Positions 9,504 through 18,105 of a stretch of 64,000 nt of DNA are shown piece after piece. The position numbers and the translations under genes were made by a program. The notes below the pieces were generated by a model, which worked only from the letters and a program-made list of their open reading frames with translations, did not search any database and was not told where the DNA came from. Source of the stretch: Luteimonas galliterrae (GTDB lineage Bacteria > Pseudomonadota > Gammaproteobacteria > Xanthomonadales > Xanthomonadaceae); NCBI RefSeq assembly GCF_023374055.1, contig NZ_JAMBEP010000001.1:992001-1056000 (forward strand). Direction: 5' to 3'. Every line of letters starts with the position of its first letter. Within the stretch, counting starts at the first letter, position 1.

Positions 9504-10454
9504 CTACAGGGGTATGCCCGCGGTTTCCGGGAAACCGAAGACCAGATTCAGATTCTGCATCGCCTGCGTCGCGGCGCCTTTGAGCAGGTTGTCGAGCGTA
9601 GCCACCACCACCAGGCGTCTGCCGTCTTCGGACAAAGTGAAGCCTCCGACCTCCACGCCATGCTTCCCGGCTATATGGCTCACCCAGGGCGCCGAGTCGA
9701 CGATCCGCAGCAACGGTTCGCCGGCATAGCGCTCCAGGTAGCGCTGCTTCGCCCCATCCAACGTAAGCGGCGTTTTCAGATGCAAGTTGGCGGTGATGGT
9801 CAATCCGCGGAAATGCGGTGCGACATGCGGCAGGAACTCGACGGGCACGCCGAGCTGCCGCGTCACTTCCCGCTCGTGGATATGGCCGATCAACGAATAC
9901 GGCATCAGGTTGTCGCGCAGCTTGTCGACGTCGTTCTTGTCCGAAGGCGTGGTGCCGGCGCCTGAGTAGCCGGATACGCCGAAGCACTGCACCGGCCCGG
10001 CCAACGCGTCGAGCATCGGCGCGATCGCGAACTGCATGGCGCTGGCGTAGCAGCCGGGATTGCTGATGCGCTTCTGGCCGGCATAGCGGCCGCGCGTGAG
10101 TTCCGGAAGGCCGTAGTACCAGCCGTCGTCGAAACGGTAGTCGGCGGACAGGTCGACGATGACCGGGTCCTGCCCGCCCGCCGCGATACCGGCGACGAAA
10201 TCGGCCGCCCTGCCGTTCGGCAGCGCCAGCACGTACGCATCCGCGCCATGCTCCGCCAGCTGTTGCGGCGCGAAGTTGGAATAGCGCAGGTCGCCGCGGT
10301 ATTCGGACACATGCGCCGATACCGGCTGGCCGTCGAGCTCGCGCGAGGACACGAAAGCGAGTTCGAAATGCGGATGACCGGCGATCAGCCGGATCAGTTC
10401 CGCGCCGGTATGGCCGCGCGCGCCGACGATGCCGATGGACTTGCGCACGCTCAT
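9504..10454 (-). CDS. argC: ArgC, N-acetyl-gamma-glutamyl-phosphate reductase
   Basis: 316 residues. ATG at 10454 overlaps the argB stop by four bases (ATGA), so translation is coupled. An N-terminal NAD(P)-binding stretch ([13 protein letters not shown]) and the active-site cysteine signature SNPGCYAS are present. It reduces N-acetylglutamyl-5-phosphate to the semialdehyde in the cytosolic acetylated arginine pathway. A longer open frame upstream lies inside argB and is not used. Confidence 0.95.
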   Translation of the reverse strand: MSVRKSIGIVGARGHTGAELIRLIAGHPHFELAFVSSRELDGQPVSAHVSEYRGDLRYSNFAPQQLAEHGADAYVLALPNGRAADFVAGIAAGGQDPVIVDLSADYRFDDGWYYGLPELTRGRYAGQKRISNPGCYASAMQFAIAPMLDALAGPVQCFGVSGYSGAGTTPSDKNDVDKLRDNLMPYSLIGHIHEREVTRQLGVPVEFLPHVAPHFRGLTITANLHLKTPLTLDGAKQRYLERYAGEPLLRIVDSAPWVSHIAGKHGVEVGGFTLSEDGRRLVVVATLDNLLKGAATQAMQNLNLVFGFPETAGIPL

Positions 10455-11770
10455 GCGGAAGGCGCCTCGATCAATGTGGGTTCGCGCGCGGCGCAATGTT
10501 CGACGGCCTTGCGAATGTCGTCGAAGCCCGCCAGTCCGTACCAGAATACCTTCCACCTTTCCTGCTTGTAGCAACCGTCGGACTCGGCGTAATAGAAATG
10601 GTTGACGGCGTTGTGGTGGCGCGAACGCCAGAACAGCCGCGGCGTCTCCTCGCGCATCACCTGCCAGACCGCCCGGCCCAGGCCTTCGCCCTGCGCGTCG
10701 TCCAGCACCGCGAACTTGTCGAGATAAGGCAGGCCGCCTTCCTCGGTCAGGATCACCGCGGTGCGGTAATGCTCGCTGACGTAGGCACGGTGCAGGGGCG
10801 TGCGCTCGAAATAATCGGGCACCAGCTCGCGTCCGAACGCGGATTCGATCAGCTTGCGCAGGCGCGGCAGGTCCAACTCGTCCCAACGCTCGGCGCGGAT
10901 CACTTTCTCGCCGCGGCGCACCAGCGTGCCGGAGCCCTTGTGGGTGAACAATTCCTTGGCCAGTTCGTCCGGCTTGGTGATCGAGACCGACGATGAAGGC
11001 GGCAAGGCCATCAGCAGGTCGTGGATCTGTTCGATCTTCACCCGCATGCCCGAATGCAGCCAGGGCTGCGCAAGAAGCTCCTCGTACTCGGAACTGAGGT
11101 TGATCGAGTCGATCACCCTGCCCTCCCCGTCGAGCAGGCCGCCGGTGCCGGTGAGGAACACGATCTTGTACGGCTGCAGCGTCTTGATCAGCTCGTTGGC
11201 GGCCCAGTCGGCGTTGACGTTGACGATCTGGCCGTCGATGGTCTCGCCGAGCGAGGCGATCACGGGGATCGAGCCGACCTTGATCGCGGCGTGGATGCCA
11301 TCCGTGTCGACACGAGTCACTTTCCCGACCAGGTCGTACTTGTCGCGGTCGAGATAGGCGGCTTCGAACACGCCCGACTGGATCGACGTGGCGCGCACGC
11401 CCTCGGCCTGCAGCGCTTCGACCAGCTTCAGGTTTTCCTGGCGCAGCACGCGGCGGACCACGGCCAGCACCGGCGCGTCGGTATAGCGCAGGTTGTCGAC
11501 GCTCTTCTTCTCGATGCCGGCGGCCTGCATTTCCGCATCGAGCTGCGGGCCGGCGCCGTGCACGACGATCGGAGTCAGCCCGACCTGCTGCAGGAAAGCG
11601 AGCGAAGACACCAGCGCGTCGAGCTCGTCGCGCAGCACCGCGCCGCCGACCTTGACCACGGCGAAGCGCGCGGCGTCGAGCTGCGAGAAGCGTTTCAGGT
11701 ATTGCTGAATCTCCTTGGCGCTGGCCATGTTGGACAGCAGCCGGACGATCGTGGTGCGCAAATCGGTCAT
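10451..11770 (-). CDS. argB: Bifunctional N-acetylglutamate synthase/kinase (NAGS/K)
   Basis: 439 residues, far longer than a plain N-acetylglutamate kinase (about 300). Residues 1-290 are an amino-acid-kinase fold ([28 protein letters not shown]). Residues 290-439 are a GNAT acetyltransferase domain ([13 protein letters not shown] acetyl-CoA loop, WRSRHHN, FWYG). This is the xanthomonad/mammalian-like NAGS/K fusion that both makes and phosphorylates N-acetylglutamate, the first two steps of arginine synthesis, and is the usual feedback target of arginine. No strong ribosome-binding site precedes the ATG; an internal ATG at 11728 (MASAKE) is an alternative start. Confidence 0.94.
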   Translation of the reverse strand: MTDLRTTIVRLLSNMASAKEIQQYLKRFSQLDAARFAVVKVGGAVLRDELDALVSSLAFLQQVGLTPIVVHGAGPQLDAEMQAAGIEKKSVDNLRYTDAPVLAVVRRVLRQENLKLVEALQAEGVRATSIQSGVFEAAYLDRDKYDLVGKVTRVDTDGIHAAIKVGSIPVIASLGETIDGQIVNVNADWAANELIKTLQPYKIVFLTGTGGLLDGEGRVIDSINLSSEYEELLAQPWLHSGMRVKIEQIHDLLMALPPSSSVSITKPDELAKELFTHKGSGTLVRRGEKVIRAERWDELDLPRLRKLIESAFGRELVPDYFERTPLHRAYVSEHYRTAVILTEEGGLPYLDKFAVLDDAQGEGLGRAVWQVMREETPRLFWRSRHHNAVNHFYYAESDGCYKQERWKVFWYGLAGFDDIRKAVEHCAAREPTLIEAPSA

Positions 11771-11871
11771 GGTCAGCAGGAACTCATCGCCGCGGGATCG
11801 GAAGTGCCCTCCGATCGCCCGTGAAGGCGGTCGTAGCGGCCGTGTGCAGTTCGGAAACGAGCAGGTTCACG

Positions 11872-12951
11872 TCATTTCTCCATCAGTCGTCGGTAAGCGG
11901 TGGCGGCGTTTTCCAGTTGCCGCAGCGAAACCCATTCGTCGGCGGTGTGGGCCTGGGCGATGTCGCCCGGGCCGTAGACCAGCGCGGTGAGGCCGGCCGC
12001 GGAAAACAGCGAGGCTTCGGTCCAGAAATCGACGGCGTTGCCGATCGGCAGTTCCAGCGCGTCGGCGAGATCGCGCGCGGCCAGGCGGCGTTCTTCGGCG
12101 ACGGCCACGTCGCCGCCGGGCAAGGACGGGCCCCAGAACGTCGGCGCGTAACCGGTGCCTTCCGGCGCGAACGAACGGAAGCGTTCGTGCAGCGCGTCCA
12201 TGTCCTGGGACGGCAGCGGACGGAAGCCGAAACGCAGCTCCGCACTGGGGGCGATGATGTTGGCCTTGATGCCGCCTTCGATGCGGCCGATATTGAAACG
12301 CAGGCCGGTGAGGCCTCCGAACCGCTGGTGCGATTCGGCCTCCACCAGCGCCAGCGCGTCCGCGCCCCAGCGGATCGCCTGGTGCAGCGCGCTGGCCTGC
12401 ATCGCGTTCGCGCCCGAGGCGTGCCCGGCTTCGCCCTTGAACGACATCTGCACCGAAGCGATGCCGCGGTGCGCGAGCACCGCTTCGCATCGGGTCGGCT
12501 CGGACACAACGACTTCCTTGAAGCCGTGGCCGCTTTTGAGGAAGGCATCGATGCAGCGGGCGTCGTTGGCTTCTTCGTCGGTGCTGAACAGGAAGGCGGC
12601 GTCTCCCTTCGTCGACTGCGCTGCGGCGATCAGGCCGGCGGCCGCGCCCTTGATATCGCAGGCGCCGAGGCCTATCGCCCGATCCTCGGTCACGCGCAGT
12701 TTCAGCGGATCTGCGGTCCATGCCGGCGAATCCGGCACCGTATCCAGGTGCACGTTGAACAAGCGCGACGGCTGCCCGCGCACGGCCAGCAGCGACACCG
12801 CGCCCGCGCCGTAGTCGCTCACTTCGACGCGGAAATCCGGCAGCTGCGCGCGGATGTAGTCGAAGATGCCGCCAGTGCCGATGGCGCGCGGCGGGTTGCG
12901 GGTGTCGTAGGACACCAACGCTTCGAGATGTTTGAGGACCTGCTCGATCAT
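11872..12951 (-). CDS. argE: N-acetylcitrulline deacetylase (ArgE', M20 family)
   Basis: 359 residues. M20 metallopeptidase motifs in order: HLDTVP (first metal His and catalytic Asp), GACDIKG (bridging Asp), STDEE (general base and ligand Glu), EPT, GHASG, and AHTADEW (last ligand His). Because the cluster carries an N-acetylornithine carbamoyltransferase instead of ornithine carbamoyltransferase, the expected substrate is N-acetyl-L-citrulline, as shown for the Xanthomonas homologue; acetylornithine activity cannot be excluded from sequence. It sits 101 bases upstream of argB in the same direction and is separated from argG by a palindrome. Confidence 0.9.
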   Translation of the reverse strand: MIEQVLKHLEALVSYDTRNPPRAIGTGGIFDYIRAQLPDFRVEVSDYGAGAVSLLAVRGQPSRLFNVHLDTVPDSPAWTADPLKLRVTEDRAIGLGACDIKGAAAGLIAAAQSTKGDAAFLFSTDEEANDARCIDAFLKSGHGFKEVVVSEPTRCEAVLAHRGIASVQMSFKGEAGHASGANAMQASALHQAIRWGADALALVEAESHQRFGGLTGLRFNIGRIEGGIKANIIAPSAELRFGFRPLPSQDMDALHERFRSFAPEGTGYAPTFWGPSLPGGDVAVAEERRLAARDLADALELPIGNAVDFWTEASLFSAAGLTALVYGPGDIAQAHTADEWVSLRQLENAATAYRRLMEK

Positions 12952-12968
12952 ATTTTCCTCCCGGCTTT

Positions 12969-13052
12969 TCGTAGGAGCGGCTTTAGCCGCGAGCTCTTTC
13001 TCTCATGCAACAGGAAAAGATCAAAAGCTCGCGGCTAAAGCCGCTCCTACGA
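12969..13052. repeat. Large palindromic repeat, copy 2 (TTTAGCC subtype)
   Basis: TCGTAGGAGCGGCTTTAGCC, GAGCTC, a loop of about 30 bases, then GCTCGCGGCTAAAGCC and CTCCTACGA. It fills the argG-argE gap, so the cluster mRNA would carry this long hairpin. Confidence 0.92.
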
Positions 13053-13058
13053 AGAGCA

Positions 13059-14255
13059 TCATTTCCGGTTGACCTCGGCCCACAACGTACTGCTCATCCC
13101 GAACAGCTTGATGAAACCTTCCGCCTCTTCCACGCCCCAATCCGCCGACTGCGCGTAGGTGGCGCCCCTGGCATTGAGGATGTGCGGCGACTCCACCGCC
13201 ACGGCATCGACGCGACCGCCGCGGGTCTCCAGCACCACTTCGCCGTTCACCGTGGCCTGCGAGGAAGCCAGGAACGCCTCCAGGTCGGTTTTCAACGGAT
13301 CGTGGAAGAAGCCTTCGTAGACCAGTTCCACCCATTTGCGGGCCACTTCGGGCTTGAAGCGGTTCTGCTGCTTGGTCAGCACGGTTTCCTCGAGCGCGCG
13401 ATGCGCGGCGAGCAATGCGGTCAGACCTGGCGCTTCGTACACGATGCGGCCCTTCAGGCCGATGGTGGTGTCGCCGGTGTAGAGGCCGCGGCCCACGCCG
13501 TACGCAGCGAACATCGCATTGAGCGTGGCCAGTATCCGGGCGCCTGGCATCTCCTTGCCGTCGAGTGCGACGGCCTCGCCCTGCACGAAGCGCAGCGTCG
13601 CCCGCAGCGGCGCCGCCGGCCACTGCTCGCGCGGCGCGCACCAGCCGCGGGCGCCTTCGCCCGGGGCGTCCCAGCGGTCGATCTCGCCGCCGGACATGGT
13701 CAGGCCGAGCAGGTTCTCGTTGATCGTGTAGGCCTTCTGCTTGGCGCGCACGCCGAAGCCGCGCTGCTCGAGGTACTGCTGCTCGTAGGCGCGGGTCTGG
13801 GTGTGCTGCTTCTGGATTTCGCGGATCGGCGCGACGATCGTGTAGTCGCCCGAGGCCTTCACCGCCAGGTCGAAACGCACTTGGTCGTTGCCCATGCCGG
13901 TGCAGCCATGGGCGATGGCTTTCGTGCCCAGATCGTTCGCGCGCGCCAATGCCGCGTCGACGATCAGGTAGCGATCGGAAACCAGCAGCGGATACTGGCC
14001 CTGATAGCCCTCGCCCGCCCACACGAACGGCTTGACGAAGCCTTCCCAGATCGCAGGGCCGCCGTCGACGGTGACGTGGCTGGCGACGCCGAGTTCGGCG
14101 GCGCGGTCTTCGATGAATTGGCGCTCTTCCGCATCGACGCCGCCGGTATCGGCGAACACGGTGTGCACGCGCCAGCCTTGTTCCTGCAAGTAAGGCACGC
14201 AGAAGCTGGTGTCGAGGCCGCCGGAGAAGGCGAGGACAATGTCTTTCTGGGTCAT
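13059..14255 (-). CDS. argG: ArgG, argininosuccinate synthase
   Basis: 398 residues from the ATG at 14255 (upstream in-frame codons lie in the argF' gap and have no family match). The ATP pyrophosphatase P-loop AFSGGLDTS is at the N-terminus, and [12 protein letters not shown] is the citrulline/aspartate site. It joins citrulline and aspartate using ATP. It follows argF' by 16 bases, so the two are very probably co-transcribed. The sequence is of the longer type found in Xanthomonas rather than the E. coli type. Confidence 0.96.
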   Translation of the reverse strand: MTQKDIVLAFSGGLDTSFCVPYLQEQGWRVHTVFADTGGVDAEERQFIEDRAAELGVASHVTVDGGPAIWEGFVKPFVWAGEGYQGQYPLLVSDRYLIVDAALARANDLGTKAIAHGCTGMGNDQVRFDLAVKASGDYTIVAPIREIQKQHTQTRAYEQQYLEQRGFGVRAKQKAYTINENLLGLTMSGGEIDRWDAPGEGARGWCAPREQWPAAPLRATLRFVQGEAVALDGKEMPGARILATLNAMFAAYGVGRGLYTGDTTIGLKGRIVYEAPGLTALLAAHRALEETVLTKQQNRFKPEVARKWVELVYEGFFHDPLKTDLEAFLASSQATVNGEVVLETRGGRVDAVAVESPHILNARGATYAQSADWGVEEAEGFIKLFGMSSTLWAEVNRK

Positions 14256-14271
14256 GTTCTTTTCCGTGGGG

Positions 14272-15276
14272 TTATTGCGAGGCGAGCGCGGCCATGATGG
14301 CCTTCTGCACATGCAGGCGGTTCTCGGCCTCGTCGATGGCGATGCAGTTGGGCGAGTCCATCACCGCATCGGTGGCCTTGACATTGCGGCGCAACGGCAG
14401 GCAGTGCGAGAACACGCCGTTGTTGGTCAAGGCCATCTTGCGTTCGTCGACGATGAAATGCTTGAAGCCGTCGCGGATGGGTTTTTCCGGTTCCCAGTTG
14501 CCGAAATAAGGCAGCGCGCCCCAACTTTTGGCGTAAACGATGTCGGCGCCGGCGTAGGCGCTGTCGATGTCGTGGCTGACCTGCAACGATCCGCCGCTTT
14601 CGGCGACGTTCTGCTGCGCCCAGCCCATGTAGCGCTCGTCGAGCACGTATTCCGGCGTCGGGCACAGCAGGGTCACGTCCATGCCCAGGCGCGTGGCGAT
14701 GGTCAGCGCCGAGTTGGCCACGGCGGTGTTGAGCGCCTTGGGATGGTAGGTCCAAGTCAGCACGTACTTCTTGCCGCGCAGGTCGCTGGTGCCGAAATGC
14801 TCCTGCAATGCGAGCGCGTGCGCGAGCTCCTGGCAGGGGTGGGTGATCGTTTCCATGTTGATCACCGGCACCGTGGCGTGCTCGGCGAAGCCGCGCAGTA
14901 CCTTGTCCTGCCGGTCCAGCGACCAGTCGACGAACTTCGGGAAGGCGCGCACGCCGATCAGGTCGACGTAACGGCTGAGCACCTTGGCCACTTCGGCGAT
15001 GTGTTCCTCGGTATCGCCGTCCATCACCGTGCCCAGGTCGAATTCGATCGGCCACGCGTCCTTGCCCGGCGCCAACACCACCGCATGGCCGCCGAGCTGG
15101 AACGCGCCCAATTCGAAACTGGTGCGCGTGCGCAACGAAGGGTTGAAGAATACCAGCGCGATGCTCTTGCCCTTGAGCTCGTCGCCCAGCTTGTTGCGCT
15201 TGAACAACGCGGCCTGCGTCAGTAGCGCGTCGAGCTCGGGGCGGCTCCAGTCCTGGGTGTTCAAGAAATGCTTCAT
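14272..15276 (-). CDS. argF': ArgF', N-acetylornithine carbamoyltransferase
   Basis: 334 residues. Carbamoyl-phosphate binding motif [11 protein letters not shown] near residues 45-55, HPCQE at 146-150, HCLPLRR at 291-297. Two marks separate it from ordinary ornithine carbamoyltransferase: the acidic pair at E90-E91, where E90 fits Glu92 of the Xanthomonas enzyme that gates acetylornithine, and K300, which fits the carbamylated Lys302 (both with the same offset of two residues). Product: N-acetylcitrulline. First structural gene of the arginine cluster; upstream lies a leader with an Arg-rich short frame and a terminator. Confidence 0.95.
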   Translation of the reverse strand: MKHFLNTQDWSRPELDALLTQAALFKRNKLGDELKGKSIALVFFNPSLRTRTSFELGAFQLGGHAVVLAPGKDAWPIEFDLGTVMDGDTEEHIAEVAKVLSRYVDLIGVRAFPKFVDWSLDRQDKVLRGFAEHATVPVINMETITHPCQELAHALALQEHFGTSDLRGKKYVLTWTYHPKALNTAVANSALTIATRLGMDVTLLCPTPEYVLDERYMGWAQQNVAESGGSLQVSHDIDSAYAGADIVYAKSWGALPYFGNWEPEKPIRDGFKHFIVDERKMALTNNGVFSHCLPLRRNVKATDAVMDSPNCIAIDEAENRLHVQKAIMAALASQ

Positions 15277-15333
15277 TTCGACGGATCCTGCGGTTTTCTT
15301 TGGAGGACCGGGCGGCTGCGCGGCCCGGAAACG

Positions 15334-15360
15334 AAAAAACCCAGCGCTAAGGCTGGGTTT
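15334..15360 (-). terminator. Intrinsic terminator / candidate arginine attenuator before argF'
   Basis: On the minus strand AAACCCAGC, a 6-base loop and GCTGGGTTT form a perfect 9-bp stem followed by a continuous T run, 57 bases before argF'. Its 5' arm (ACCCAGC, 15352-15358) can alternatively pair with GCTGGGT at 15396-15402, which overlaps the end of the Arg-rich leader frame. That is the geometry of a terminator/antiterminator switch. A plain terminator for the upstream gene at 15542-15991 is the simpler alternative. Confidence 0.85.
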
Positions 15361-15393
15361 GTCCTGTGAAACTCGAATGACGACGAGCTCCGG

Positions 15394-15495
15394 CTACCCA
15401 GCGGTATGGCGGGTTTCCGGTCGGCGCGCGCGCGAGGTCATGCCGGAGGCCATCCGGGCAGCGCTCGCGATCAGCGTGGGCAGGTTCGTCTTCAT
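15394..15495 (-). CDS. Putative arginine-rich leader peptide of the argF' cluster
   Basis: A 33-codon frame (MKTNLPTLIA...) ends TSRARRPETRHTAG and stops at TAG. Five of 33 codons are Arg, four of them within eight codons (22, 24, 25, 29) just before the stop, and one is CGA. The stop overlaps GCTGGGT, which can pair with the 5' arm of the downstream terminator. A ribosome stalled at the Arg codons would leave that segment free and favour the antiterminator. No Shine-Dalgarno is visible; the possible -10 box 8 bases upstream would give a leaderless message starting at the ATG. Chance occurrence in GC-rich DNA is possible. Too short to be found by standard gene calling. Confidence 0.5.
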   Translation of the reverse strand: MKTNLPTLIASAARMASGMTSRARRPETRHTAG

Positions 15496-15503
15496 CGGCG
15501 CGC

Positions 15504-15532
15504 ATAGTCGCACGCGCCACCGGGCGCCGCAA
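15504..15532 (-). promoter_or_regulatory. Possible promoter for the arginine leader
   Basis: Minus strand TTGCGG (15527-15532), 17-base spacer, GACTAT (15504-15509). Each hexamer matches only three positions of the sigma-70 consensus, but the spacing is ideal and the expected start would fall on or next to the ATG of the leader peptide. Confidence 0.35.
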
Positions 15533-15541
15533 GCGCGGCTG

Positions 15542-15991
15542 TCAGGGGCTGCTGCCGCTCACCAGGTACGGCGTCACCGAAACGCGGACCCGCAGGCGGC
15601 TGCCGGGATCGCGGGGCAGGCGCGAACGGTATTTGGAGCCCTTGTAGACGTAGTCCACATCGTAGGCGATCGGTCGCTTGAACTCGCGCTCCACCGGCAC
15701 CAGCCGGCAGTCCTGTTCGGCGGGTTTCTCCGCCTTCCCCGGCGTCAGCGCGTCCTTCACCGTACCGACGATGCGGGTCAGGCCCTTGGCCTCGCCTTCG
15801 CAGTGGTGCTCCATGCGCGTAGCGCGCAATGTCTGGTACACCGGCTCGACCCGCAGCACCCGGGCGTAGTCGGTGCGCACGTTCTCGATCTGGATCACGG
15901 TGACGTCGCTCGGCGCTTCCTGGGCCGGCACCGTGCCCGGCAGAGCGACGGCCAGGATCAAAAGCGCGGATTGGATCAAGCGATGCGGCAC
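15542..15991 (-). CDS. Uncharacterised secreted protein
   Basis: 149 residues with a clear signal peptide (LLILAVALPGTVPAQ). The C-terminal part (YDVDYVYKGSKYRSRLP, then DPGSRLRVRVSV) resembles the tail of xanthomonad 17-kDa-surface-antigen/glycine-zipper proteins, but the glycine zipper itself is missing. Two cysteines (in HHCEG and QDCRL) could form a disulphide in the periplasm. Function not recognised. It lies 265 bases upstream of argF' on the same strand and diverges from cysS. Confidence 0.7.
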   Translation of the reverse strand: MPHRLIQSALLILAVALPGTVPAQEAPSDVTVIQIENVRTDYARVLRVEPVYQTLRATRMEHHCEGEAKGLTRIVGTVKDALTPGKAEKPAEQDCRLVPVEREFKRPIAYDVDYVYKGSKYRSRLPRDPGSRLRVRVSVTPYLVSGSSP

Positions 15992-16112
15992 GGCTCGGAT
16001 GCGTCGACGGGAAGCGTCAGTCTAGGCCCGGATACTACCGCAGGACTGAATCGATGCTGTCGCGATGCGGGCCGGACCGTTAAAATTGAGACTTCGGCCG
16101 AAGGCGACCTCG

Positions 16113-17480
16113 ATGAGCCTGCACCTCCACAACACCCTGACCCGCCGCCTGGAAGCCTTCGTGCCGCAGGACCCGACCTGCCCGACGATGTACGTCTGCG
16201 GGCCGACGGTCTACAACTACGTGCATATCGGCAATGCGCGCGGCCCGGTGGTGTTCGGCGTGCTGGCGGACCTGCTGCGACGCCGTTTTGGCGGCCTGCG
16301 CTATGCGCGCAACATCACCGACGTCGACGACAAGATCAACGCCGCCGCACAGGAACAGGGCGTTCCGATATCGGCGATCACCGACCGCTTCGCCGCGGCT
16401 TATCGCGAAGATATGGCCGCACTCGGCGTACGCCCGCCGGATCTCGAGCCGGAGGCGACCGCGCACATCGCCGAAATCATCGCGATGACCGAACGGCTGA
16501 TCGCCAACGGCAACGCATATGCCGCGGAAGGCCACGTGCTGTTCTCGGTGGCCAGTTACGGCGATTACGGCAAGCTGTCGCGGCGAGATCCGGAAGAAAT
16601 GCTGGCGGGCGCGCGCGTGGACGTGGCGCCGTACAAGCGCGACCCGGGCGATTTCGTGCTGTGGAAGCCGTCCACGGCCGACCTCCCCGGCTGGGATTCG
16701 CCGTGGGGCCGCGGCCGGCCCGGCTGGCACATCGAATGCTCCGCGATGGCGGCCGCGCACTTGGGCGACACCATCGATATCCATGCGGGCGGCATCGACC
16801 TGCAGTTCCCCCACCACGAAAACGAAATCGCGCAGAGCGAATGCGCGCATGGTGGCAAGGTCTTCGCGCGTTACTGGCTGCACAACGGCATGCTCAACCT
16901 GGCCGGCGCCAAGATGTCCAAGTCGCTGGGCAACATCGAGAAGGTGCACGACCTTGTACGCAAGCATCCTCCGGAAGCGCTGCGGCTCGCGCTGCTCTCG
17001 GCGCATTACCGGCAGCCGTTGGATTGGTCGGATTCGTTGATCGAGCAATCGGTGCGCACGCTCGACCGCTTGTACGGCACTTTGCGTGACTTGGCTGATG
17101 TCGAAGCCGAGGCCGCGATCCCCAAAAGCGTGGAGGACGCGCTCGACGACGACCTCAACACGCCGCAGGCGCTGGCCGAGATCGCCAGGATCGCCGGCGA
17201 AGCGCGCAAAGTAGCCGACGACGCCGACAAGGCCAGGCTGAAATCCGAACTGCTCGGCGCCGGCTTCGCGCTGGGCCTGTTGCAGCAGGATCCTGCCGCG
17301 TGGTTCGCGCGTGGCGCTTCGGACGGCGACGATGCGCGCATCCAGGCCTTGATCGACGAACGCGCAGCCGCCAAGAAGAACCGCGATTTCGCGCGCTCGG
17401 ACGCGATCCGCGACCAGTTGGCTAACGAAGGCATCCTGCTGGAAGACACGCCGCAGGGTGTGCGCTGGAAGCGCGCCTGA
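16113..17480 (+). CDS. cysS: CysS, cysteinyl-tRNA synthetase
   Basis: 455 residues from ATG 16113; an earlier in-frame start at 16065 has no family support. Class I signature HIGN at about residue 36 and KMSKS near residue 269 are present, with zinc-ligand residues in [14 protein letters not shown] and HHENE. It charges tRNA-Cys in the cytosol. It stands alone, with a large palindrome 10 bases after the stop. A TAAAAT hexamer at 16081-16086 could be the -10 box. Confidence 0.97.
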   Translation: MSLHLHNTLTRRLEAFVPQDPTCPTMYVCGPTVYNYVHIGNARGPVVFGVLADLLRRRFGGLRYARNITDVDDKINAAAQEQGVPISAITDRFAAAYREDMAALGVRPPDLEPEATAHIAEIIAMTERLIANGNAYAAEGHVLFSVASYGDYGKLSRRDPEEMLAGARVDVAPYKRDPGDFVLWKPSTADLPGWDSPWGRGRPGWHIECSAMAAAHLGDTIDIHAGGIDLQFPHHENEIAQSECAHGGKVFARYWLHNGMLNLAGAKMSKSLGNIEKVHDLVRKHPPEALRLALLSAHYRQPLDWSDSLIEQSVRTLDRLYGTLRDLADVEAEAAIPKSVEDALDDDLNTPQALAEIARIAGEARKVADDADKARLKSELLGAGFALGLLQQDPAAWFARGASDGDDARIQALIDERAAAKKNRDFARSDAIRDQLANEGILLEDTPQGVRWKRA

Positions 17481-17490
17481 GCCTTTGCTC

Positions 17491-17570
17491 TTCGTAGGAG
17501 CGGCTTCAGCCGCGAGCTCTTTCCCTGTGCGATGGACGAAAAAGCTCGCGGCTGAAGCCGCTCCTACGAA
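17491..17570. repeat. Large palindromic repeat, copy 3 (TTCAGCC subtype)
   Basis: TTCGTAGGAGCGGCTTCAGCC plus GAGCTC and the mirror arm ending CTCCTACGAA. It follows cysS. A further short unit of the CATTCCCGC type (GATTCCCGCCTTCGCTGGAA, about 17617-17651, slightly degenerate) follows just before the sufE-like gene. Confidence 0.92.
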
Positions 17571-17667
17571 AAGCCTTGGCTCCAGCCGACTGGACTTATA
17601 ATCGCCACATCCAAAGTCGCTGGATTCCCGCCTTCGCTGGAATGACGGCTTCTAGAGCCATCAACAC

Positions 17668-18105
17668 GTGAACGACGCCGTTTTCCCCCTCGAATCCACG
17701 CCCGCCGAAGCGCAAAGCGCCATCGCCGAAGAATTCGCCTTCTTCGGCGACTGGTCCGAGCGCTACCAGTACCTGATCGATCTGGGCCGCAAGCTGCCGC
17801 CGATGGCGGATGGGCTCAAAACCGAGGAAAACCGGCTGCTCGGCTGCCAATCCATGGTCTGGATCGTGCCGTCGGGCGACGCCTCGCGGCTGGACTTCAC
17901 CGCGGCCAGCGATTCGGCCATCGTCTCGGGACTGATCTATCTGGCGCTGCGCGTCTACTCCGGTCGTTCCGCCGCGCAGATCCTGGCCACCGATCCGGAC
18001 TACATCGCCTCGGTCGGCCTGGCCAAGCATCTGTCGCCGACCCGCAGCAACGGTCTGGCGGCGCTGCTCGCCTTCATCCGCGAAACGGCGCAACGCGCTT
18101 CGTGA
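17668..18105 (+). CDS. sufE: SufE-family sulfur-acceptor protein
   Basis: 145 residues from a GTG start. The SufE/CsdE fold signature is clear, with the active cysteine C60 in LLGCQSMVW. The family accepts persulfide sulfur from a SufS/CsdA cysteine desulfurase and passes it to Fe-S or other sulfur pathways. No sufS or sufBCD genes are nearby, so this may be a stand-alone SufE or a CsdE equivalent. Its stop overlaps the GTG start of the MFS gene (GTGA), suggesting coupled translation. Confidence 0.88.
   Translation: MNDAVFPLESTPAEAQSAIAEEFAFFGDWSERYQYLIDLGRKLPPMADGLKTEENRLLGCQSMVWIVPSGDASRLDFTAASDSAIVSGLIYLALRVYSGRSAAQILATDPDYIASVGLAKHLSPTRSNGLAALLAFIRETAQRAS

Noticed and set aside
8130-9965. 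611-residue open frame on the plus strand
   Set aside because: Antisense to argH and argC; no recognisable domain.
15347-15532. 60-residue frame over the argF' leader and terminator
   Set aside because: It ends within the terminator loop and shows no Arg cluster tied to an alternative pairing; the 33-codon frame at 15394-15495 fits a leader peptide better.
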